Under the pieces are notes generated by a model, which saw only the letters and a program-made list of their open reading frames with translations, was not told where the DNA came from and searched no databases. A stretch of DNA of 64,000 nt from Limnoperna fortunei (taxonomy: Eukaryota > Mollusca > Bivalvia > Mytilida > Modiolidae): NCBI GenBank assembly GCA_944474755.1, contig OX104122.1, positions 13,278,641 to 13,342,640 on the forward strand, given 5' to 3'. Within the stretch, counting starts at the first letter, position 1; every line of letters starts with the position of its first letter. This document shows, piece after piece, positions 35,258 to 47,149 of this stretch. The position numbers and the translations under genes were made by a program.

Positions 35258-36193
35258 TTTAAGAAGAGTTAATTTTTTACCTCAATCATTGTCCTACCAA
35301 AAGCGCAAACCACCGTGGTTGTAATTATCGCCATTGTAATTATTGATAGATAGTCAAATGCCTTTATATTTAATCAAGATTGGAATGTGTTTACGTAAAG
35401 TTATGTTATCATACCTATGTTAACATAAACTTTCTTATCTAACTTGCTTTCAATATTTTGTTCAGTACACGGAAACCTACAAAATATGTATGACCTTGTC
35501 GTTACCAGCTGTAATACTGTTGGTCGGTTGCTATACCTGTGTTATGATATCCTTGCACATGTGTATAATGTAGATTCAAGAGTCAAGTATTAGCCATTAG
35601 CCCTTATATATTTTATATCATCATTACGATCATACCACGGTTACAAAGATCCTTGTAAAATGATTACTGCAACAACAACGCCAATTCAAAGCTAGACCCT
35701 CTAGCATGAAATCTTTCATGATCAAAGACCGTAATAAAATCGTCGGGTTACCAATAGTTTTGGTCCTGTTATATATTTTTCGTACATCTCGTACATCAGC
35801 GTCTACCAGTGTGTGTTTCTATCAGGTCCACGCTTTAAAAATAAAATATATGGATGGCACATAACAGCATTTTTAAAGAGGTTTTTCGACATTTTTATTT
35901 TGCCATTATTATTATTGTCATGTACAGCGTACCTCCTTTGTTTTTTTAAAATAGTTATATTATTGTTAGTTTTACGAAATTTTCTGACTTAAGATATTCT
36001 TATTAGGTCGGAACAAATATAAGAAATTAAATTTACCAACAGAAGTAACTCCTAAATTTGAGAAGAATATGTTTACTTTAGCCAATTTTGATTTTTAAAA
36101 CAATATTAACAACGAGATCGTCACATAACATACATAAATTAATTTTGTCATTGAGTTTTTCATTGAAAAGTAACTTTTGCGAAAAAATTGAGG

Positions 36194-36275
36194 GGTCGCC
36201 AGTAAACTCAATTTCCGGCCATCCAATTATCACTTGATGCCGGCAAATCTTCAAATACAGCATACAGTTATCTCC
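36194..36275. repeat. Half of the foldback element
   Basis: CTTGATGCCGGCAAATCTTC and CAGTTATCTCC match the right arm of 34070-34127, preceded by a related inner segment. The opposite arm is not recognisable here, so it is a solo or truncated copy. Confidence 0.7.
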
Positions 36276-37239
36276 TAGTTGTACAATGATATAAACAAAC
36301 ATAAGGTTCATTATATGATTAAATCAGTTACACGTCGTATCGAATAATTTACAATTGAGAGGGCTATCGTCCCACCTATTAACGTTCTTCGGACATCATC
36401 TCAACAAATGTGGCATAGAAACCTCATTTGAGATATATATTTTATAGGCAACGTTACAAACGTTAAACATTTGAATTTAGCATTGAAAGTTAAATGAAAC
36501 GATACTTAACGTACATTTAAAAATCACGCTCGATAATTAAAAATAGAACTGTTACATTTTTTGCACAGAGTTGTCGCTCCTAGTCTTGAAAGCTAATAAT
36601 GTGACGACTTGCTGTTAACTCATCTGTTTGATGTGTATCAAAGAATACTTACCACATTGCAATCATAGTTAAAACACATCGCTACATCTAAGTATATAAG
36701 TGTAATATTTTGCCTCTTTATATCTTTATATATTTATATTTTAACTAACGTTTTTATCAACAACGTATTTAAATAAAAAAACTTTAATCACCTTTGATGC
36801 TAGTTATAATTTTCATGACATCGGCTGCCCACACCCCCTCCAACCCCAATTTATTTTCCTAATCTATCAGCACAGGTGATGTGTATGTTCCTGGTTTTAT
36901 CCATTAATATTTAAACGACCATACCGGTACCCGTTCCGCCCACGCGTAATATTCTATATTTTCCAGTCAAACGTTTTTGTTTGTTTGCGTTCTTTTGCTG
37001 GAAGCAGCGCAAATACTCATGAGAAGGACTAATCGATCTATAAAAAATTCGTTTTAATGCTCGCCCATCTGTGATGACCTATCACGCCCCAATGTGGCGA
37101 ATAGGAAAAAAAACGGTAAATCTGGCCCAGACAATAAAAATTGACGTAGGATAAATGCTCTTGAGTACATGTCGAGATAAAGCTCGCAGAGTACAGTATA
37201 GCCCTACAGTAGGCACATTATCTGTCCCAAACCAATACA
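36276..37239. other. No gene seen
   Basis: AT-rich spacer with no supported frame or element boundary. Confidence 0.35.
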
Positions 37240-38045
37240 CTTTTTTCGAGTTGTTCAAAATGTCCTGTCCGTTGGTACATCCGCTTTCGCATATTGACTT
37301 TTTGTTTCTTTTGTTTTGTTGATATGGTCCTAGTATGACCAAGACGGTACCATGTTAAAACAACTTGGTCTCTGCGACCTATAAAACCTTTAAAATTATT
37401 TATGTGAAGTAATGGCTGGATATGAAGTTTATTATAAACTTGGAGATCATAACCACTCTGCCACAAATTAGAAATATATTTAAAAATCAGCGGTTTATAA
37501 TCAGTAAAACGAATATTACAGTTTATGATATGACATCATTCTTTTAGACATCATTAGCCTCCTGATCCACGACTGTGTTTCCACGGAATCCGACATAAAT
37601 GGGAACCTTTTTTCCCAAATCAACAAGAGATTTGTAAATTTGAAAAATTTTAAAATGTAATATTTTTTTATTTTAAAATTTTTAATAGCCAGTAGAATCG
37701 TAGCAGATAATAAATGCGCATTCGTCTGACGAAGCAAATATTTTCATCGCAAGAAGAATAGCTTGCGCCTCTGCTGTAAATACAGATGAGGCAGACGGGA
37801 GACGCCAGGTTTCAACACGCTCTCCGAAGACAGCGGCCGGGGCCACTTTATCACTGTCTTTCGACACGTCTATATAAATAGTACTAAAGTCCGGGTAATA
37901 CGATTTAATTTCTGCAAAATGTTGTTTCATTATTTTTTGGATGTTTTTCGAAAATGTTTTGATAAAGAGGTTTGAAAACAGTCGTGGGCGGGGGTTAAAC
38001 TCTTCTAAATTGTCAGTTAGACAATATGCTGACATTTCAAACTGT
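37240..38045 (-). pseudogene. Non-LTR retrotransposon 3' part with RNase H domain, decayed
   Basis: On the minus strand 38035-37682 encodes FNPRPRLFSNLF and an RNase H type I domain: TIYIDVSKDSDKVAPAAVFG (first acid), SSVFTAEAQAILLAMK (Glu) and FIICYD (second Asp). Further down, another frame gives VPIYVGFRGNTVVDQEAND, the C-terminal RNase H motif near 37590. Then comes KPLIFKYISNLWQSGYDLQV and QVVLTWYRLGHTRT (37500-37300), the C-terminal region typical of RNase H-bearing LINEs of the I group. Stops and shifts break it, and the RT and endonuclease domains are absent. Its 5' end abuts a Gypsy relic (see 40830-41445). Confidence 0.82.
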
Positions 38046-38462
38046 AAAATCGTATTACAAACATGTAGTACTAGAAGTATTAACCCCTTCTCTAAATCGT
38101 ATAGTTATAGAGTGTTAAAGTTACCATGACATTCCGAAGTTTCTAGTTTTATTAGTAATCAAAAGTTGTTTCCGGTTTCTCTCATTATATATTGCTCTTA
38201 GATTATTCAAATCATTCTCCTTGGACAGAATCTGTCTACTTTGTTGTCCATCGGCAGAATTTCCGTCCACGGTTGAAACCAAAAACGGCTGAGGCCCAGA
38301 GTTGTTGTCTGTGTCCCTGTTGTGAGGCTCGACCGAAAAAACGGCTATCTGGGAAGCTCATGTCGGTAGGTAACATGACATCAATAAAATCTCCGGGCCA
38401 GAGTGTAGTTGAGGTTGATGATGCTCGTGCGATCTAAGCACGACGGATAGCGTGATTCGGAG
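37895..38462. repeat. Duplicated block X (copy 1)
   Basis: The 568-bp block matches 40506-41074 (569 bp) almost perfectly; one C is added in the second copy, with a few substitutions. Its content is the junction of a LINE RNase H relic and Gypsy pol remnants on the minus strand. The identical 81-codon + frame in the two copies (38192-38437 and 40804-41049) is antisense to the Gypsy remnant and is not a gene. Confidence 0.93.
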
Positions 38463-38464
38463 CT

Positions 38465-40501
38465 GTGTCGTACGTACCACTGATTGAATTAAATTGAAAT
38501 GATAAATGAATAATAGGAACATATTTAATGTTAAAATGTTAATTCGTGGAAAAAATGTCCTATAAGAGAGTTTCCTTAGAGCGTTTTGTACCAGTTCTAT
38601 CTCTAATCTTAGTAAAATGACAATTCCTATTGTTGAATCATAAGTGCACCAAAAGGGGAATACGAAAGCAAACTCAATTCTAAATATAAACAAAAGTTGT
38701 TATTGTTTATTCATAATTGCAGTTAATGTAAATTTCCTTAAAGCAGAGGACCACTTAAGGTTCATATTGAAAAATGAAAACAAGGAAGAACATAGTAAAC
38801 AGAAACTTGTGGAAATGCAATTTGTAAGTATAGTCGACATAATTAAAATGTAGAAAAAAGCAACAGAAACTATTGTTTATTCATAACTTCAGTTAGAGGA
38901 GATGTCATTAAAACAGAGAGAAGCACAACGAAGGACCAGGTAGTTCTCAGGAACGAAACAACACTTGTTATAGTGCAAATTATAAGTATACACAAAAAAT
39001 TGATTTTAGAAATTCATTTATATAATTTTGGAAGGTTTCGGCTTCATTCGAATAATAGTCCTTAATAAATGTACAAAATGTTCAACAAAAAAGATCGAAT
39101 TTTATTTGGTAATATACAATAAATACATGTGTCTTTAATACATGAATGAAATTCAAACACGGTAATAAAATGACTTGTTTAAGATTACTCTTCGTGGCTA
39201 AATTGTTTATCCGTTCGCCATGTTGGTACCTGTGTACGTGCAAAAATTTAAAACTATGCAAACAAAGAAAACTAATAAAAAAAATTAATTAATAATGGCT
39301 ATTCTCGAATTTTGACAACTGTTTGACCGATGTGGAAAAATATTTTTCGTCAGTACTGAATTTGTGGATCTTATCTGTTGATGTTTTTTTAATAATAACA
39401 AAAATAATGAGGTCATAAACAAAACAAATACAATATACCGAATATTTAAGTCATTACCATTAAATTGGTGTTGGGAGAATTTGTTTTTGTTTTTTATTTC
39501 GCAAGTTTTCCTCTTTCAAAATAAAATAAACACAATCTTTCATTAGTACTCTTGGATTATCTCATTTCTCCAATCTTAATAAGCCGTTCATATCATGTAA
39601 AATCATATAAATAACTAGCATATAAATTCAAAAAAGTGTTTAAACCAAAATAGACATTGATAAGCCATGAACATGCAACAAGTTGAACAAAAGTAATAGG
39701 CAAAGAAATTTAACGAAATTGATCCTGAAAAAAACAATTACATGACAGAATTGATAAAACATTCAGAACTGAACGAGATTGACATAAACACGATTATGGA
39801 GGTATATTTGGTATTATCTAACAGATACATATGTCTATTGTACATGAATAACAATTAAATACTGTGGAATGTGCAGTGCACAATTTACCTTCCTGGCAAC
39901 ATTGCACAGCTTTGTATAAAAGCAGAAATATAACACTATGCGAACTATAAAACACTACATTTACTAATAACTATTTAAGGATTATTTCAAATTTCTGAAC
40001 TGGTTAATACGAAATATTATGGTTGGGGTCTGTTGACGCCTAATAGCGGTTTATGAATGATGTAAACAGACCCAAGCCATGTTATATCGTATAACCTGTT
40101 AAGACATTTGAAATATTCCTTATAGTTTAATTTAAACTATAAATCTCGACAATTTTAACGTTAAAACAGCAATGACGTCATAGAACTATATGAATTTTAA
40201 CGGCGTAAGAACAGTGCACGTGACCAACGCAAATTATATGGTATAATATGGGCTTCTATATTTGAATTGGCCAATCAGATTTCATCTTGCAAAGCAAATT
40301 AAACTATTGACTAATCTATAAACCCACAAAATGTTTAAAACCTTAATTAGCAGTTTTAAGCCCGAAGGTGCAATAAGTTTAACAAAATTCAAAATTAAAA
40401 CATTGTCAGGAAGTTAATCCGAACTAATATTGTACAAAACAAGAGAGTGACTATTATCTTTGCATACATAAACTAAAGTAAGAATAAATATCAATTACAA
40501 T
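38465..40501. repeat. Duplicated block Y (copy 1)
   Basis: The 2037-bp block is near-identical to 42781-45347 apart from the 529 bp added by a SINE insertion there. It has no supported ORF. Its first 0.5 kb contains two diverged subrepeats of about 173 bp starting TATTGTTTATTCATAA (38697 and 38872). It holds a hairpin GGGTCTGTTGAC/GTAAACAGACCC near 40026 and a perfect 23-nt palindrome at 40120-40142. Confidence 0.93.
40173..40275. promoter_or_regulatory. Promoter-like motif cluster in block Y
   Basis: Within about 100 bp lie the CRE palindrome TGACGTCA (40173-40180), the E-box CACGTG (40217-40222) and ATTGGCCAATCAG (about 40266-40278), a double CCAAT box. The cluster is kept in the second copy near 45018-45125. 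No coding exon lies nearby, so if it is a promoter it may drive a non-coding RNA or belong to a mobile element. Chance co-occurrence is possible. Confidence 0.3.
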
Positions 40502-40505
40502 ATAC

Positions 40506-41074
40506 GTAATACGATTTAATTTATGCAAAATGTTGTTTCATTATTTTTTGGATGTTTTTCGAAACTGTTTTGATAAAGAGGTTTGAAAACAGTCGTGGGC
40601 GGGGGTTAAACTCTTCAAAATTGTCAATTAGACAATATGCTGACATTTCAAACTGTAAAATCGTATTACAAACATGTAGTACTAGAAGTATTAACCCCCT
40701 TCTCTAAATCGTATAGTTATAGAGTGTTAAAGTTACCATGACATTCCGAAGTTTCTAGTTTTATTATTAATCAAAAGTTGTTTCCGGTTTCTCTCATTAT
40801 ATATTGCTCTTAGATTATTCAAATCATTCTCCTTGGACAGAATCTGTCTACTTTGTTGTCCATCGGCAGAATTTCCGTCCACGGTTGAAACCAAAAACTG
40901 CTGAGGCCCAGAGTTGTTGTCTGTGTCCCTGTTGTGAGGCTCGACCGAAAAAACGGTTATCTGGGAAGCTCATGTCGGTAGGTAACATGACATCAATAAA
41001 ATCTCCGGGCCAGAGTGTAGTTGAGGTTGATGATGCTCGTGCGATCTAAGCACGACGGATAGCGTGATTCGGAG
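40506..41074. repeat. Duplicated block X' (copy 2)
   Basis: Second copy of 37895-38462. Here the Gypsy reading frame continues without interruption across the right edge into 41075 and beyond, so X'-Z is the ancestral arrangement. Confidence 0.93.
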
Positions 41075-41445
41075 ATGAGTGCTTGGCGAAATATATGGGG
41101 TCATTTTCGATAAACATCTGACGATGTGTTGGACATGTGGCAACGTCATTTACCTCCATAAATGGAATACCAGCCAACACATCTGTATCCAAGTGTTCGA
41201 CAACCAAACCTTCAAAATACAATTTATGATCCTCACGTGTAAATGTTATTCTAGTTTTCATGACAATGTTCAAATGAGAGGAACCATCAGCTTAGTGAGA
41301 AGACAGAGCGCTTGCAGTAATTTTCGCATTCAACGGAGCTGCAGTTGAGACACGAATCATATTATCAGTGGCACCACTGTCAACTGTAAGACGAATCGGA
41401 CTATGGCCACTGTAAGTGTCAAGGTAAGGAGACTGTCTAACATGA
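40830..41445 (-). pseudogene. Gypsy-type LTR retrotransposon pol fragment (protease region)
   Basis: On the minus strand from about 41445 the frame reads QSPYLDTYSGHSPIRL and TVDSGATDNMIRVST, an aspartic protease active site (D-S-G). One in-frame stop follows, then LYFEGLVVEHLDTDVLAGIP and NDVATCPTHRQMFIEND, the end of the protease domain in Gypsy-like elements. Past a stop at 41046 it continues with STTLWPGDFIDVMLP and decays. No LTRs, RT or integrase are visible here. It is a short internal relic. Confidence 0.75.
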
Positions 41446-42780
41446 ACACGGTTAGTAGATAACTTATATATCTTAATATACCGTATAAGTGGTTTTTTTC
41501 GCGGTGATATAATTTTCGCTATATTCGCGATAAAAGTTGGGACGCGAAAATAAAAACTCGCGAAATATTTAGACCAATGATAGAGTTATTTATTATGATT
41601 ACGGTCCGCGAAAATTACATAACGCCAAAATAAACTCACACAGTTTTTTAACAAAAACGCTAAATTTTCCCCACGCGAAAAAAACCACTTATACGGTATT
41701 ATATTTTGGTATGAATTATCTACTTCATTTAGTCTCGGTATTCAAGGTAAATTGTAATAAATGAAACTAAAAATTAAATAGTACACATGATAAATATTTT
41801 GTTAATCTAGCAATAACGATTTGACGTTCAAACGGTTATGCCACATGAAATAATATTTAAACACATGAATGACATTTTCCGATCAGTTTATATCACTTTT
41901 ATACAGTGATTTATATTCAACCTTAAATGAAATGTGGACACAGACAATACCATTATCGTATATAATTAAGAGTCTTCCAGCTTAGGCTTAAAGGAAGTTA
42001 GGATTTATTTAAGTGTAACTAGGTTGGCTCTCGGGTAATAGAAGTATAGAGAATGAGAAATTTAAATAAATGTCAAAATAACACACTGCACAAACATATG
42101 AAATATTTAGAATTAAACAATGAAAAGGCAAATCAGAAGGCACATTTGGTTGAACCTGCTATATATATATATAGCGTTGTTGAAATGCACTCGTATAGTC
42201 TTTAACGTCGGGTAAGCTGTACTCGACTCGATCCTAAATTTCCGAGCATCGCTTGGTTTTCTGCCGATATTAGTCAAGCAGAAAAGTGCATATTAAATAT
42301 GTAAGCCTACGATAAAGAACTAAGTGCTAGCACTTTGCATAAACTGTAGATAGGTTTGCTGAAATACAGAATGACTGAGTATAATATCACGTTGGCTAAG
42401 AGCAACTGTACTGTACTGACCAGTAATTTCCGATAATTATCGTCATAAAATAAAAACATGTTTTTCGTGGATTTGAATGATCATTGAACTATTTCGAACG
42501 TGTAACTAGATGTGTATACGCATTTCAAGTAGTTTTAGCTTTTTGGATTTGGCATAATTACAATACAAAGAGTTTTTTTCCATATTTGTATACAATGAAG
42601 TATAGTGTTAGAACGCTAAGAAGTACAGGCCGTAATGAACTTCTTTGGAGCTAAAAATGCATCTATGTATCGTTTTCGACAGTTGGTGCTTATGTAACAC
42701 TCAGCATTACAAGGAAGTTTTGTCTGAAATGAAAACTTATAATTCCTTAAAAATCATCCTGCTTAAAATATACATATCAA
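41075..42780. repeat. Block Z (present only between X' and Y')
   Basis: The 1.7-kb segment is absent between X and Y in the first copy. It contains part of the Gypsy relic, a MITE (41478-41699) and a stretch at 42050-42780 that has an older copy at 47150-47640. No gene is supported in the remainder. Confidence 0.85.
41478..41699. mobile_element. MITE with perfect 26-bp terminal inverted repeats
   Basis: The 222-bp element has identical inverted termini at 41478-41503 and 41674-41699, starting ATACCGTATAAGTGG and containing TTTTTTTCGCG. The interior is rich in CGCGAAA-type motifs and has no ORF. The flanks are TA-rich, so a TA target duplication (Tc1/mariner style) is possible but cannot be separated from the terminal bases. 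Confidence 0.9.
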
Positions 42781-45347
42781 GTGTCGTACGTACCACTGAT
42801 TGAATTAAATTGAAATGATAAATGAATAATAGGAACATATTTAATGTTAAAATGTTAATTCGTGGAAAAATGTCCTATAAGAGAGTTTCCTTAGAGCGTT
42901 TTGTACCAGTTCTATCTCTAATCTTAGTAAAATGACAATTCCTATTGTTGAATCATAAGTGCACCAAAAGGGGAATACGAAAGCAAACTCAATTCTAAAT
43001 ATAAACAAAAGTTGTTATTGTTTATTCATAATTGCAGTTAATGTAAATTTCCTTAAAGCACAGAGGACCACTTAAGGTTTATATTGAAAAATGAAAACAA
43101 GGAAGCACATAGTAAACAGAAACTTGTGGAAATGCAATTTGTAAGTATAGTCGACATAATTAAAATGTAGAAAAAAGCAACAGAAACTATTGTTTATTCA
43201 TAACTTCAGTTAGATTGATTGATTGATTGATTAATGGTGTTTAACGCCCGAGCAGCAATATTTCAGCTATATTCAGGCGATGAACATGAAATGGATGATA
43301 AAATGAACATGAAATGATGATGAATGAAAATGGGATGGGACACAAGGAAAAATAGGGGTAACGGATTTTAGATTGCCACTGGCAAATGGGAGGATGGATA
43401 GGGTCGGGCAATTTAGCCTCCTGTAGCGGGATCGAAATCCCTACTCATAGCGAATATTACAGCAGCGTTCTTTAACGTGCGAGGAACGTGGCATTTTTCC
43501 CAACACGGTGCACTAATATGGTTTGCGGTCAGGTTTTCCGTATTATGGCCTGACAACCCCAGCTTGCCAGGGGTACCCCATTCAACCACCTGGGGCACAC
43601 ATCCCAGTCGGTCTTTAGGCAAACCGACCTGACACGCCGGTCAGGGTACTGGGCGCTATTTAGTCGCCTCTTACGACAAGCTAGCGCGACTGCGGTCTAT
43701 TCTTTTAGCCACCCGGATCCCGCACGGGGCAACTTCAGTTAGAGGAGATGTCATTAAAACAGAGAGAAGCACAAAGAAGGACCAGGTAGTTCTCAGGAAC
43801 GAAACAACACTTGTTATAGTGCAAATTATAAGTATACACAAAAAATTGATTTTAGAAATTCATTTATATAATTTTGGAAGGTTTCGGATTCATTCGAATA
43901 ATAGTCCTTAATAAATGTACAAAACGTTCAACAAAAAAGATCGCATTTTATTTGGTAATATATAATAAATACATGTGTCTTTAATACATGAATGAAATTC
44001 AAATACGGTAATAAAATGACTTGTTTAAAATTACTCTTCGTGGCTAAATTGTTTATCCGTTCGCCATGTTGGTACCTGTGTACGTGCAAAAATTTAAAAC
44101 TATGCAAACAAAGAAAACTAATAAAAAAAAAATTAATAATGGCTATTCTCGAATTTTGCCAACTGTTTGACCGGTGTGGAAAAATATTTTTCGTCAGTAC
44201 TGAATTTGTGGATCTTATCTGTTGATGTTTTTTTTAATAATAACAAAAATAATGAGGTCATAAACAAAACAAATACAATATACCGAATATTTAAGTCATT
44301 ACCATTAAATTGGTGTTGGGAGAATTTGTTTTTGTTTTTTATCTCGCAAGTTTTCCTCTTTCAAAATAAAATAAACACAATCTTTCATTAGTACTCTTGG
44401 ATTATCTCATTTCTCCAATCTTAATAAGCCGTTCATATCATGTAAAATCATATAAATAACTAGCATATAAATTCAAAAAAGTGTTTAAACCAAAATAGAC
44501 AGTGATAAGCCATGAACATGCAACAAGTTGAACAAAAGTAATAGGCAAAGAAATTTAACGAAATTGATCCTGAAAAAAACAATTAAATGACAGAATTGAT
44601 AAAACATTCAGAACTGAACGAGATTGACATAAACACGATTATGGAGGTATATTTGGTATTATCTAACAGATACATATGGCTATTGTACATGAATAACAAT
44701 TAAATACTGTGGAATGTGCAGTGCACAATTTACCTTCCTGGCTACATTGCACAGCTTTGTATACAAGCTGAAATATAACACTATGCGAACTATAAAACGC
44801 AAAATTTACTAATAACTATTTAAGGATTATTTCAAATTTCTGAACTGGTTAATACGAAATATTATGGTTGGGGTCTGTTGACGCCTAATAGCGGTTTATG
44901 AATGATGTAAACAGACCCAAACCATGTTACATCGTATAACCTGTTAAGACATTTGAAATATTCCTTATAGTTTAATTTAAACTATAAATCTCGACAATTT
45001 TAACGTTAAAAACAGCAATGACGTCATAGAACTATATGAATTTTAACGGCGTAAGAACAGTGCACGTGACTAACGCAAATTATATGATATAATATGGGCT
45101 TCTATATTTGAATTGGCCAATCAGATTTCATCTTGCAAAGCAAATTAAACTATTGACTAATCTATAAACCCACAAAATGTTTAAAACCTTAATTAGCAGT
45201 TTTAAGCCCGAAGGTGCAATAAGTTTAACAAAATTCAAAATTAAAACATTGTCAGGAAGTTAATCCGAACTAATATTGTACAAAACAAGAGAGTGACTAT
45301 TATCTCTGCATACATAAACTAAAGTAAGAATAAATATCAATTACAAT
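42781..45347. repeat. Duplicated block Y' (copy 2)
   Basis: Second copy of 38465-40501; by eye the two differ by roughly 1-2% substitutions plus the inserted SINE. The small frames at 43992-44391 correspond to non-coding sequence with stops in the first copy and are not genes. Confidence 0.93.
43202..43743 (-). mobile_element. SINE-like insertion with 13-bp target-site duplication
   Basis: The insert (43215-43730, 516 bp) is flanked by AACTTCAGTTAGA at 43202-43214 and 43731-43743. The first copy of the block (38880-38900) keeps the empty site with a single AACTTCAGTTAGA. In minus orientation it begins GCCCCGTGCGGGATCCGG, includes CGTAAGAGGCGACTAAATAG, and ends GCGTTAAACACCATTAATC followed by (AATC)n. 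The tail is related to that of the tRNA-derived SINEs at 11559 and 52152. No ORF is credible. It is GC-rich compared with its surroundings. Confidence 0.92.
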
Positions 45348-47149
45348 TCTGACTAGCACTGATATATCGACTGAAACAAAGTACAATACCGAACATGATA
45401 ACGCATTTAGAACTGACCGACGGTAACATAATAACGATTGCCGATTGATAAATATAGCAACGGAAGTATAAATTATGTTTTTGTTAATCTGAACAAGTTA
45501 CTATTGTTTATTTATTTATTATTTTACTTGTAGTACGTTTGAGTGTTTCTTGTTTGTTTTGGTCGTTAGTTTTCTGTTAGCCATATCTTTTAACTGCGCA
45601 CTGTTTTTTATACCTCATGTCATCTAATACACTTCACATTTTTGTGCAATTTATTAGGAATGCAAGTGCGAATTCAAGAAAAATAATTGTTCAGGTTAGT
45701 CTGCCAGGAAGAAATATAAAACCACGAAACATCATGACACATGAGAACTGGTATAAACGAAAATAATTGAACCTACAAAAGACGAAACATGTCATTTTAT
45801 TAAATGCATTGCGCTTTCGATTTTCCAATTGAACATCAAACTTGTTTTTCAAGAAATTAATGGGTGCTGAATTAAAACTAAGTCAAGCTGGGTTGTCAGG
45901 CTGATGTCCATTAAATGCCAATGCAATATCTGTTAGACTTATTAATTGAAGACCTCAGTGTCTCTTATGATTAACAAGAAATCCACATTCAGAAAAAAGA
46001 TAAAAGATAGACAGTGACCATGACTTTTTGTACTTTAAGGTCAAGGTCAGATATTTCATCTAGTGAAGAGCAACGGGACTGTATCATATCTGCTTCTGGG
46101 TTTTTAATAGTCTAGTCGAATCATAAACTATTTGGCAAAATAGAGATAACACCACTAATTACATGTGCAAGAAAACATCAATTTATAACACTAAATGAGA
46201 TTAACAGGTTGTCCGCAATAGGTAAAAACGCGTTAATTTTAAATGTTTGAATGCTATTTTATTTTGTTAGAAAAGTTGAAAGCCATATTAGTTTAAGGTG
46301 CCCTACCACGTCTTTTCCTTTTTTTCAGTAACCGCAAATTATTTTTTAAGTCCACATGCCACACAAATCCGTACAAACAAGATCTTCTAAGTGTACAACC
46401 AAACCTTTATCAAAACTCAATTCGAAATTTTTAATAGCTATAAACATGAGATTCCACAATCACAGTGTTAACAAAAAATGTGTTCTATGGAAATACAAAT
46501 AGAAATGCACAAAGATTTCGAATATACGATTTCTACACTGCCTAAGCATATCAAAAATTAAACTTAACTAAAATTCATTTTGTAGTAAATAATTGGGCTA
46601 TCCCCAAAAAAAGTTTCACACAGATCAGTTCAAATAGTCATTTCTTCACGTCGTAAAATATCTGTATCACCAGAAGTTGTTTTCCTGATATAGCGTTTTA
46701 CACGATCGTGTTTTTTCCCTGTACTACGGCTTCGTTCCCCATTAAAACAGGATAAAGCCGAAATGCATAAAGTTGAATTATACCACATGTAAACCAAAAA
46801 ACAAGCAAATCAACACAATAATGAAATGTTGTTAAACAAATAAACATTCTGTGTGATTTAATGGATTCCACATAGACTAATGCCCATGATAAGAAATACG
46901 TTAACTTTGGCATTCAACCGCAAAATTGTTACACAACATTTCATTTGCTCCACTTTCTTTTCAACTTAAAAAAACATCATCTTAGAAATCGCTTTGAAAT
47001 AAAAATGTAATATATAAATTTACAAATGCATGCAAGCAAATAAAAGAGTAATATGCTTAGAATTACAACAACGTTAAATTAAGATAGATTTATCTTTTCG
47101 TATGTTAATTATAGGTTGAAAATGAAATGTAACGAATGTCATTGTGTGT
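45348..47149. other. No gene seen
   Basis: About 1.8 kb of AT-rich sequence without recognisable coding or repeat structure, apart from being the unique right flank of the duplication. Confidence 0.4.

Noticed and set aside
38192..38437. 81-aa protein identical in two copies (also 40804-41049)
   Set aside because: Identity follows from the block duplication. The frame is antisense to a Gypsy pol relic and has no features of a protein.
43992..44391. Two frames of 74-77 codons in block Y'
   Set aside because: The near-identical first copy has stops in these frames; no domain is visible.
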